Below are positions 1 to 5,917 of a stretch of DNA of 64,000 bases, piece by piece. The translations under genes were made by a program, and so were the position numbers. Numbering within the stretch: the stretch's first letter is position 1; the number at the start of each line of letters is the position of its first letter. This DNA comes from Woeseiaceae bacterium (GTDB lineage Bacteria > Pseudomonadota > Gammaproteobacteria > Steroidobacterales > Woeseiaceae): positions 1 to 64,000 of the forward strand of contig JAJFKU010000038.1 of NCBI GenBank assembly GCA_021773035.1, written 5' to 3'. The notes below the pieces were generated by a model. The model was given only the letters and a program-made list of their open reading frames with translations. It was not told the origin of the DNA and made no database searches.

Positions 1-203
1 GTTTCCGGGAAGGCTGTCTGAACCAACACTGGTTCAAGTCGCTCGCCCACGCACGAACTGTCATCAAGCAATGGAGGCATCACTACAACGAAGAACGACC
101 ACACAGTTCTTTGAACTATCAACCACCCGCTGTCTTCGCCAGGAAGGTAGCGTAAGATGGAAAAACCTAGTGAACGACCGGAGCTAATCCGGGGGTAACG
201 TCA
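1..203 (+). mobile_element. IS3-family insertion sequence, 3' end
   Basis: Only the right end of the element is in the window. It holds the tail of an OrfB-type transposase followed by about 48 bp of non-coding terminus. I place the right tip at 203 because the segment ends in ...GGGGGTAACGTCA (IS3 elements end in CA) and because the reading frame of the interrupted recombinase resumes immediately afterwards. The left end and any target duplication lie outside the window, so the exact boundary is an inference. Confidence 0.75.
3..155 (+). CDS. IS3-family transposase OrfB, C-terminal fragment (window edge)
   Basis: Reading from base 3 gives 50 residues ending in TAA at 153-155. The sequence includes NQHWFKSLAHAR, a W-R-H-x-Y-N-E segment and RPHSSLNYQPPAVFA, which is the hallmark end of the DDE integrase-like catalytic domain of IS3-family OrfB. 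The third catalytic acidic residue of the DDE triad would sit in FREGCLN at the extreme start. The rest of the gene lies upstream of the window, so it cannot be judged whether the transposase is intact. Confidence 0.85.
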   Translation, partial: FREGCLNQHWFKSLAHARTVIKQWRHHYNEERPHSSLNYQPPAVFARKVA

Positions 204-871
204 ACAGCAAACTTCGAGCATGCGATCTGTTAGATATCCGTGTGTTGGACGTGAGTTCCGGGAGTACGGTCTTCCAACAAGCGACGATCGTTCAAAAGAA
301 GACCGAGGCACCGGTAACATTCGAGATAACTGATACGACTCGGACCTCTGTTCATGCGTGGATTGAAGAAGCGAAGCTCTCACCATACGACTTCCTGTGG
401 CGAAGCCGGAACTCGAAGTCGAGACGCCTATCGATGAGTCAATACTCGAGAATCATCAAGCAATTCGCTAAGATAGTCGGAGCTGATCCAGCCACCTTTG
501 GTACACATTCCATCAGGAGAACCAAGGTAACTCTTCTATATCGAAAGACACAGAACCTACGCGCTTGCCAACTCTTGCTCGGACACAAGAAGATTGAAAA
601 CACGGTTCGATACCTCGGTCTCGAGCTTGACGACGCGCTCAAAATATCACGAGACATCGACATCCAACGGCCACTTGCCGTCATGCAAACGTCGCTTTGC
701 TCGAATCATTCCACACGTTTTTTGGCGGTTCGGTTTGGCCTTTCCATAAAGGCAGGTGTTGCTTTGCTAACTGAGGCCATCAGACAACAGATCGAAGACC
801 AATCGTATGCGCGGGTTGGTGCGCAGCTCGCGGTGCGCAACCAGCCAGGTTTCGATCTGCATCGGCTCTAG
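204..871 (+). pseudogene. Tyrosine recombinase/integrase, 5' part removed by the IS
   Basis: The open frame enters directly from the IS end and reads NSKLRACDLLDIRVLDV, the core of a phage/XerD-type tyrosine recombinase that carries the first catalytic Arg. Downstream are H-S-I-R-R (H-x-x-R box), LLGHKKIENTVRYLG (second His and nucleophilic Tyr) and LELDDALKIS. The catalytic C-terminal domain therefore looks complete, while the N-terminal DNA-binding part is missing upstream of the insertion. Family members usually end shortly after the ALKIS region, near base 670. The remaining ~65 codons have no family resemblance and overlap the convergent LysR gene, so the natural end has probably also been lost. 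A GTG at 242 could start a short product, but that would lack the first Arg. Confidence 0.75.
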
Positions 872-1654
872 CGCCGGCCACAGGTTTTCAAGCTCAGGAT
901 ACCTCTCTGCAATTTCCGTGGGCAGGTATCCCACCCCAAACCCCTGCCGGATCAACTCAAGCAAGACGGTCCCGCTAACAGCGGCAAAGTTGAAATTGGC
1001 CGAGGTAACCTCAATTCCACGCGCGACCAGCGGGCCAATCAACCACTCTGGATCTTCAACCCCCACGAATTGCATGGCGGCGAGATCAGACACGTTTTTG
1101 GGGGGGGCTACCTCTTTCAGGTACGCAGAAGATGTGTACAGCTGCGCCGTGGTGGTGCGCATGCGCTTGGCGATTAAGTTGTCTTCCTGTGGGCGGGCGT
1201 GCCGGATTGCAATGTCTGCTTCACGGCGCATCAGATTGCTAAGCTGGTTGGAGGTGACCAACTCGATTTTCAGCTCCGGCGCTTTGCTGCGCAGGTGCTT
1301 CAGAATGGGAAGCAGATAGTGGGTTGCCATCATCTCGGTGGAGGTAATTGCAACGTGTCCGGTGATGGTCTCAGACTGACCGGTAGCGGCGATAGAGATG
1401 CGGTCGGCCGCATCCCCCATGCTGCGAAAGTGCTCTAACAACTCCATCCCGGGTTGGGTCAGCAGCAGAGCCCGCGACGTCCGTTCGAAAAGGGTTACGC
1501 CAAGGGTTTCCTCCAGGCCTGCCACCTGACGACTGAGCGTCGGCTGCGTCAGCCCAAGCGCACGCGCAGCCGCGGATAGAGACCCCTCTTCAGCAGTAAC
1601 CAAAAATGCGCGCGCCTGGTTCCAGTCAAATGCCGTTCTTTGCCATCTCATCAT
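767..1654 (-). CDS. LysR-family transcriptional regulator
   Basis: A 295-residue protein of normal LysR length. Residues 9-68 form the winged HTH: WNQARAFLVTAEEGSLSAAARALGLTQ, then PTLSRQVAGLEETLGVTLFERT. The rest is a periplasmic-binding-like effector domain (substrate unknown). Two ATGs in tandem start the gene; either is possible. It is divergent from the DUF2306 membrane protein, with 95 bp between them that contain a 10-bp inverted repeat and two GTATAC boxes. Established LysR behaviour (autoregulation plus control of a divergent neighbour) predicts that it controls that gene. The 3' end overlaps the degraded recombinase on the other strand. Confidence 0.93.
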   Translation of the reverse strand: MMRWQRTAFDWNQARAFLVTAEEGSLSAAARALGLTQPTLSRQVAGLEETLGVTLFERTSRALLLTQPGMELLEHFRSMGDAADRISIAATGQSETITGHVAITSTEMMATHYLLPILKHLRSKAPELKIELVTSNQLSNLMRREADIAIRHARPQEDNLIAKRMRTTTAQLYTSSAYLKEVAPPKNVSDLAAMQFVGVEDPEWLIGPLVARGIEVTSANFNFAAVSGTVLLELIRQGFGVGYLPTEIAERYPELENLWPALEPMQIETWLVAHRELRTNPRIRLVFDLLSDGLS

Positions 1655-1658
1655 CTAC

Positions 1659-1712
1659 GTATACCAGACCAACACAATTAAGCAATTTCGTATACATCAC
1701 ATATTGCTTAAT
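1659..1712. promoter_or_regulatory. Probable LysR operator/divergent promoter region
   Basis: Between the LysR and DUF2306 genes lies a perfect inverted repeat, ATTAAGCAAT (1677-1686) and ATTGCTTAAT (1703-1712), separated by 16 bp. The palindrome GTATAC occurs at 1659-1664 and again at 1690-1695, 31 bp apart, or about three helical turns. This spacing suits a LysR tetramer spanning both promoters. Assignment to this LysR protein is inferred from position. Confidence 0.6.
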
Positions 1713-1749
1713 CTGCTGGAAATTGGCAACCGTTGTGCACGAGGCGAAC

Positions 1750-2436
1750 ATGAAGTTACTCAGCAGACCTGAAAAAGTATTGCTCGTTGCACTGATTATT
1801 TATTCGTTCATCCCCGCCTTCGGCGGCTTGTTTCGGATTCTGGAGCTCGCGGGCGGACCGGCTCTGGGTCTCCCGGAAAATCCACGCGCGCAGACCGCGC
1901 CCGTGACTATTGCCATGCACATACTGAGTAGCGCCGTTTTCTGTGTTGCGGGAGCGCTGCAGTTTTTACCTAGCCTCAGACGCACCGGTACCCATCGCGT
2001 CATCGGCCGCGCCGTCGCGGCGTCAGGCTGTCTATCTGCCGCTACAGGATTGTGGATGACCCACTTTTTCAGCTTCCCCGCAGAATTGCAGGGCAGCCTG
2101 CTGTATGGCGTGCGGATAATTCTGGGCCTGTCCATGATCGGCCTGATCGCCTGGGCGGTGATGGCCATTCGCTCCCACAATCACCTCCAGCACGGCGCTT
2201 CTATGCTGCGCGCCTATGCGATCGGCCAGGGGGCTTCGACCCAGGCATTTATCGGCATTGGCTGGATGATCGTCACCGGCATCGAACCCCAGGGACCGCT
2301 GCGCGATGGTCTGATGGTGTTTTCCTGGGCTTTCAACCTGCTGGCCGCAGAGTGGCTGATACGCAAGTTTCTGCGCCGAGGCGCGCACAGAAACTCCGTG
2401 AGCCGAGCCGGCACTGTGACCTTGCGGATTAATTAG
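1750..2436 (+). CDS. DUF2306-type integral membrane protein
   Basis: I choose ATG 1750, preceded by GAGG six bases upstream, giving 228 residues (MKLLSRPEKVLLVALII...). Upstream in-frame codons overlap the LysR control region and are unlikely to be translated. The protein has about six hydrophobic segments (residues ~8-25, 52-75, 88-105, 115-140, 165-180, 190-210) and conserved His residues in TIAMHILSS, TGTHRVIGR and SHNHLQHGASMLRAYA. These positions resemble the DUF2306 family of predicted membrane proteins, whose function is unknown. The divergent LysR regulator probably controls it. Confidence 0.75.
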   Translation: MKLLSRPEKVLLVALIIYSFIPAFGGLFRILELAGGPALGLPENPRAQTAPVTIAMHILSSAVFCVAGALQFLPSLRRTGTHRVIGRAVAASGCLSAATGLWMTHFFSFPAELQGSLLYGVRIILGLSMIGLIAWAVMAIRSHNHLQHGASMLRAYAIGQGASTQAFIGIGWMIVTGIEPQGPLRDGLMVFSWAFNLLAAEWLIRKFLRRGAHRNSVSRAGTVTLRIN

Positions 2437-2654
2437 GAAACAGGATATTCGAGAACAACGGCACCCAAGCGGTCCAGTTGCCCGATGAGATGCGGTTTCC
2501 GTTGGGCGTGAGGCAAGTGTCTGTGAGGGTCGTTGGTTGCGATCGAATATTGTCGCCAACGGATCGTAGCTGGGACAGTTTCTTTCAATCCGACATCAAC
2601 GTCACCGAAGATTTTATGACTGAACGGTCAAATGTAGGTGTGAGCTGTGAGTAG
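2433..2654 (+). pseudogene. VapB-like antitoxin, start missing
   Basis: The frame between an in-frame TAA at 2430-2432 and TAG at 2652-2654 reads IFENNGTQAVQLPDEMRFP, then QVSVRVVGCDRILSPTDRSW and DSFF...VTEDFMTER. This is a close match to the AbrB/MazE-fold VapB antitoxins (pattern xFxNxxSQAVRLPKxxRFP...ILSPxxxxWDxFF). Homologues begin 4-6 residues further upstream with Met, but here no ATG, GTG or TTG exists between the TAA and the conserved start. The gene appears 5'-truncated against the end of the DUF2306 gene. No PIN-domain VapC follows; a HigA-like remnant does. Confidence 0.7.
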
Positions 2655-2975
2655 ATTCGACGAACTGAAAGGCAGAATCGAGAAGCATCCAGCCGTACAG
2701 GAGGCAGCTCCTCGGCAACATGCAGTGCTTGCGACTGCCCGGATGATCTACAACTGGAGAAGAGCCGCCGGACTCTCTCAGCTTGAACTTGCCAAGGCTA
2801 TTAGCGCGGCACGAGCGAAGACGGACCAGAACTTTCCACATTATCGGCGATTGCAGAAGCGTGTGGACATCGTCTTGTGATTGGAGGTAAACCCGTATCC
2901 GAGCAAGTCGCGAAAGACGAACGCGAGCTAGTCGGCGCGTGGACCGTTGTCGAAGAAATCACTACGTGTTTCTGA
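2647..2975 (+). pseudogene. HigA/XRE-type antitoxin, frameshifted
   Basis: From GTG 2647 the frame gives MSRFDELKGRIEKHP... ARMIYNWRRAAGLSQLELAKAI, the first part of an XRE helix-turn-helix antitoxin of the HigA type. At about base 2805 the homology moves to another frame, which reads SEDGPELSTLSAIAEACGH, then RLVIGGKPVSEQVAKDE and ends at TGA 2973-2975. The recognition-helix segment between the two parts is also short, so a small deletion rather than a single-base error is likely. The start overlaps the tail of the VapB-like frame. No toxin gene remains. Confidence 0.65.
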
Positions 2976-3179
2976 ATACCTGAATGCGGACGATTGGCGC
3001 TGGAACTAGAATAGTCTTGACTTTCAGGTGGAGTCACAACTGATGCAATATGGTTTTGGGTGGTTCTTTATTGCATACGTTCAATAATTGGGTGGCAGCC
3101 ACCCCAGATTTCCGTGTTTTCTATGCAGAATTGCGTGGTCTCACAGCATTTAGCGACAGTGTCAGCAGCAGTGCCATTA
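2976..3179. other. Non-coding stretch in the accessory scar
   Basis: About 200 bp between the broken antitoxin and the phage-like promoter. I see no reading frame with family resemblance on either strand and no clear hairpin terminator. Confidence 0.4.
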
Positions 3180-3207
3180 TTGTTATATGCGCATAATGTA
3201 TATTATG
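3180..3207 (+). promoter_or_regulatory. Palindromic promoter/operator of the phage-like pair
   Basis: Two overlapping palindromes lie 16 bp before the next start codon: TATGCGCATA (3186-3195) and CATAAT-GTAT-ATTATG (3192-3207). TTGTTA at 3180-3185 could be a -35 box and the TATTAT at 3201-3206 a -10 box, although the 15-bp spacing is short. Overlap of operator and promoter is what a Cro/CI-like autoregulator would use, and such a gene (3626-3913) is second in this unit. Confidence 0.45.
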
Positions 3208-3222
3208 TAAACTTAAACGTGC

Positions 3223-3621
3223 ATGGCGAAAAAGCAAATGCGCGCCTCACCAACCGAGAAAATCTGGCAAGCCATGCACTTGGTCGACGTCGCACAGACC
3301 ATCAAGGGGCCGGGCGAGCAGCCGTCAACGGAATCCGTCCTGGTCTGGGGTGCCGCGATCGGGGTTGCCCACTACGCGTTCGATCGTTGGATGACAAGAA
3401 CCGGCCGTGCGGATCACGCCGGGTGGCAACTGCTGCGCTACATCGATCTGGGCTACAAAGGCTTCACGATCAGCCGAAACCACCTCGGAGCCGCCCCTTT
3501 CGGATCGCACAACGTAACAATGGCATATGGACTGTACAAGAGCACATTCTGTGCCTCGCGACAGGGTTCACAGAAGATTCAGGGTGCGTGCGTTACAGTG
3601 TGCAAAACTTCACGGAGATAA
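3223..3621 (+). CDS. Hypothetical phage-like protein
   Basis: A 132-residue protein starting at ATG 3223. It has no signal peptide. The central part (WGAAIGVAHYAFDRWM, then LLRYIDLGYKGFTISRNH) resembles small proteins I associate with prophage regions of Gammaproteobacteria that share IWQ..HLVDVAQT and GYKG..I..N; this is recollection of a pattern, not a defined family. The last ~25 residues contain several Cys and basic residues. The stop lies 4 bp before the DNA-binding protein that follows, so the two are probably co-transcribed from the palindromic promoter upstream. Confidence 0.5.
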   Translation: MAKKQMRASPTEKIWQAMHLVDVAQTIKGPGEQPSTESVLVWGAAIGVAHYAFDRWMTRTGRADHAGWQLLRYIDLGYKGFTISRNHLGAAPFGSHNVTMAYGLYKSTFCASRQGSQKIQGACVTVCKTSRR

Positions 3622-3625
3622 GGTC

Positions 3626-3913
3626 ATGAAAACAATAGAGTATTTAGATGCTGTTCGCGATCGTCACGGCCTCACGTCAGACAACAAACTGGCGGCTTTG
3701 CTGGAAATCGACCGTCCAGTCGTTTCTTCCTATCGCACAGGAAGACGCACGCTGACCCAAAGCGACGCAGCTAAGGTCGCGGAATCATTGGAAATAGACC
3801 CGACGGTCGTCGTTGCCGACATCCAGCTCGAGCGGTCAAAACGTCCGGAGGAAGCCGCCGTGTGGGAACGCGCCGTCGAGATACTGAAACAAGCGACGGG
3901 GCCGCGTGCCTAG
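3626..3913 (+). CDS. Cro/CI-like phage regulator (DUF3693-like)
   Basis: I start at ATG 3626 (preceded by GGAGATAAGG), giving 95 residues; a longer in-frame extension overlaps the previous gene and is unlikely. MKTIEYLDAVRDRHGLTSDN, then KLAALLEIDRPVVSSYRTGRR form a helix-turn-helix, and the C-terminal part has IDPTVVVADIQLERSKRPEE and a WERAVEIL helix. This order matches the short DNA-binding proteins of filamentous-phage and prophage regions. It probably binds the palindromes at 3186-3207. No filamentous-phage assembly gene is present, so this is a remnant or a very small element. Confidence 0.7.
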   Translation: MKTIEYLDAVRDRHGLTSDNKLAALLEIDRPVVSSYRTGRRTLTQSDAAKVAESLEIDPTVVVADIQLERSKRPEEAAVWERAVEILKQATGPRA

Positions 3914-4110
3914 TGGCTTTCAGCCTGATTGGCGGCGTGAACGCCCCGCTCCCGTCTCAGGCGGCAGATGTACAGGTGTAAACGGCCGCCGCAAAACCCG
4001 GGACTTGATTCACGGCCCGGAGGAAGACTCCTTAGATACGCCACATACAAAACCACAGACTACGCGCCGACTAGCTCGCGTTAGTCCTTCGCGACTTGTG
4101 ACGATAGATG
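3914..4110. other. Non-coding stretch separating island and operon
   Basis: No convincing gene on either strand. The frames present have no start site support and no recognisable domain. The segment marks the change from accessory genes to the conserved operon that follows. Confidence 0.35.
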
Positions 4111-4125
4111 CTCTTTAATGCAAAG
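4111..4125. promoter_or_regulatory. Operator copy 1 (CTCT-N5-GCAAAG type)
   Basis: CTCTTTAATGCAAAG at 4111-4125 contains the dyad CTTT-N5-AAAG. It differs at only three positions from CTCTGCAACGCAAAG at 5185-5199, just before the uppS-like gene. A GATAAT at 4131-4136 may be a -10 box, which would put this element on the -35 region. The winged-helix regulator encoded in the same operon is the obvious candidate binder (inference). Confidence 0.5.
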
Positions 4126-4163
4126 TACTTGATAATTCGGTCAGCTATGAATAGCATCCACCT

Positions 4164-4781
4164 ATGAACCCAGTAAGACCCAGTGGAAAGTTCGCTTCGA
4201 GCCGCCCGACCGCGATGGATGCTCATGTGCTTGGAACGCTGCGGTACATCAGAGAGACCATGGACAACGCGGGATCCTTCTCCGCCGTTCCCGGTTCTGC
4301 CGGAATCGCAATGGGCTTCACCGGCCTCGTTGCTGCCGGCACCGCGTCCCTGCCCGTATTTGCATCCCACTGGATGCTGGTTTGGCTCGTCGCTGCTTGC
4401 ATAGCTGTCCCGCTGGGTTCCGCGCTAATGGCACAGAACGCCTCGACAAAAGGTGTGACGCTCTACCGGGGTGCGGCGAGACGATTTGTCCTCTGTCTGT
4501 GCCCTGCGCTCACCGCGGGTGCGGCGCTCACCTTCGCTTTGGTCGAGGCTGGTGTAGAGAGTTTGATTCCTGGTACCTGGCTGCTTCTATACGGCGCTGG
4601 CACCGCCGCGGCAAGCATGCTATCGATCCCGCTGATCGGCGCAATGGGCCTGGCATTCATGCTGCTCGGTGCCATAACACTGTTCGCGGCCCCCGACTGG
4701 ACCAACCTGCTTCTCGGCACAGGATTCGGCGGGCTGCATATCGCCTTTGGCGCCGTTCTCGCGAGACGTGATTATGGCTAA
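4164..4781 (+). CDS. Conserved membrane protein paired with winged-helix regulator
   Basis: 205 residues from ATG 4164; an internal ATG at 4215 is an alternative and would begin just before the conserved segment TLRYIRETMDNAGSFSAVPG. Four to five hydrophobic segments follow (about residues 48-65, 70-90, 110-130, 140-180), with a PGTWLLLYGAGT motif. I recognise the pattern TL-x-FIRxTMExxxSFxAVPG...LPGxWLLLYG as a membrane protein commonly found beside a MarR/PadR-like winged-helix regulator, but know no function. Its stop overlaps the start of that regulator (ATGGCTAA), so translation is coupled. Confidence 0.7.
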   Translation: MNPVRPSGKFASSRPTAMDAHVLGTLRYIRETMDNAGSFSAVPGSAGIAMGFTGLVAAGTASLPVFASHWMLVWLVAACIAVPLGSALMAQNASTKGVTLYRGAARRFVLCLCPALTAGAALTFALVEAGVESLIPGTWLLLYGAGTAAASMLSIPLIGAMGLAFMLLGAITLFAAPDWTNLLLGTGFGGLHIAFGAVLARRDYG

Positions 4782-5166
4782 GCACTCGTCGATGCACAGA
4801 ACACCGGGCGTTCCCGCCGCTGCTTCATCGGCGAAGGTACGGGCGGTAAAGGGCAAGGTCCTAAAAGGGGATCATCTCGAACTCGACCGCCTGATTTTCG
4901 AGCGCGTAAGGCTCGGGATTATGAGCGCACTCGCTGTCAATGAGCGGCTAAATTTCAGCGAGCTCAAGGGATTGCTCAATGCGAGCGACGGGAATCTGAG
5001 TGCCCATGCGCGAAAGCTGGAGGATGCAAGCTACATCAGTTGCCGGAAATCGTTCGACGGACGCAGGCCAAATACGGAGTATCGTCTCACTGCAAAAGGA
5101 AGGAAGGCATTGAACCGCTATCTCGACCACATGGAGGCCGTCATACGAGCAACGCGCGCAGGCTGA
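4774..5166 (+). CDS. Winged-helix (HTH_34/MarR-like) transcriptional regulator
   Basis: I start at ATG 4774, which overlaps the preceding stop; GTG/ATG codons further upstream would bury the start inside the membrane-protein gene. The 130-residue protein has a basic, Ala-rich leader, then LDRLIFERVRLGIMSALAV, LNFSELKGLLNASDGNLSAH and a wing with RRPNTEYRLTAKGRKALNRY. This is the winged-helix DNA-binding domain of the HTH_34 type, usually a dimeric repressor. Two near-identical operator-like elements, before 4164 and before the uppS-like gene, are its likely targets. Confidence 0.85.
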   Translation: MAKHSSMHRTPGVPAAASSAKVRAVKGKVLKGDHLELDRLIFERVRLGIMSALAVNERLNFSELKGLLNASDGNLSAHARKLEDASYISCRKSFDGRRPNTEYRLTAKGRKALNRYLDHMEAVIRATRAG

Positions 5167-5172
5167 GTTTTT

Positions 5173-5199
5173 TTTGCGTACTCACTCTGCAACGCAAAG
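5173..5199. promoter_or_regulatory. Operator copy 2 before uppS-like gene
   Basis: CTCTGCAACGCAAAG at 5185-5199 matches the element at 4111-4125 in 12 of 15 positions. It is part of a longer perfect dyad, TTTGCGT (5173-5179) and ACGCAAA (5192-5198). It lies in the 52-bp gap between the regulator and the uppS-like gene, so the second half of the operon may have its own regulated promoter. Confidence 0.5.
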
Positions 5200-5218
5200 T
5201 TAGTGTGACGAAACACGA

Positions 5219-5911
5219 ATGCACATTGCAATCATCATGGATGGAAACGGCCGGTGGGCTACCCGGCGTGGTCGAGCGAGAACAGTCGGTCACCGCGAAG
5301 GCGCAAAAGCGGTCCGCAAGATTGTCGAATCCGCCCGCCGCCTCGAGATCGACATACTCACGCTGTATGCCTTCTCCTCGAATAACTGGGGCCGCCCGCG
5401 GAGCGAGGTGGATGCGCTCCTGCATCTACTGCAACGATATCTCATATCCGAAACACGGCGGTGCGCAGCGCAGTCAATCCGCATCAAAGTGATCGGCCGG
5501 CGCGACCGTCTCTCGCGGAGTCTGATGCGGACGATAGAGCAGACGGAAGAGGCAACAGCTTCCTGTAACCGCCTCAATTTGCGGATCGCCGTAGACTATT
5601 CTGCTCGACAGAGCATCGCGGCGGCGGCGCAGATCCTGCAGCGCTCTCCGGATAACGATCAGGCGGCTTTTTCGAATGCACTGGGCTGTGCCATACATTC
5701 TGCCAACGGATCTCCGTCGGTCGATCTCCTGATACGTACCGGCGGCGAAAAGCGGCTCAGCGACTTTCTGCTTTGGGAATGTGCTTACGCGGAACTTTCG
5801 TTTACCGATTGTCTGTGGCCGGATTTCGACGAAACAGCGTTCGAGGCTGCGCTCGAGGACTACCGGCATCGTAACCGCCGTTTTGGCCGCCTGGCAGCCG
5901 GCGCCGTGTAA
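5219..5911 (+). CDS. cis-prenyl transferase, UppS-family paralogue
   Basis: 230 residues, slightly shorter than undecaprenyl diphosphate synthase (~250). Conserved parts are HIAIIMDGNGRWA (catalytic Asp), GHREGAKAV, LYAFSSNNWGRPRSEV, and near the end LLIRTGGEKRLSDFLLWE...AYAELSFTD...WPDF, which supply the diphosphate-binding Arg pair and Mg-binding Glu. The family condenses isopentenyl diphosphate onto an allylic diphosphate with cis geometry. Differences from housekeeping UppS: SSENW is SSNNW, and the N-Y-G-G-R loop is DYSAR. The essential UppS gene normally sits with cdsA and bamA; this copy sits with a regulator and a radical SAM enzyme, so chain length or role probably differs. Confidence 0.85.
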   Translation: MHIAIIMDGNGRWATRRGRARTVGHREGAKAVRKIVESARRLEIDILTLYAFSSNNWGRPRSEVDALLHLLQRYLISETRRCAAQSIRIKVIGRRDRLSRSLMRTIEQTEEATASCNRLNLRIAVDYSARQSIAAAAQILQRSPDNDQAAFSNALGCAIHSANGSPSVDLLIRTGGEKRLSDFLLWECAYAELSFTDCLWPDFDETAFEAALEDYRHRNRRFGRLAAGAV

Positions 5912-5917
5912 GAGGAT

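Noticed and set aside
672..871. C-terminal extension of the recombinase
   Set aside because: Resembles no recombinase and overlaps the LysR gene. Not counted as a true domain.
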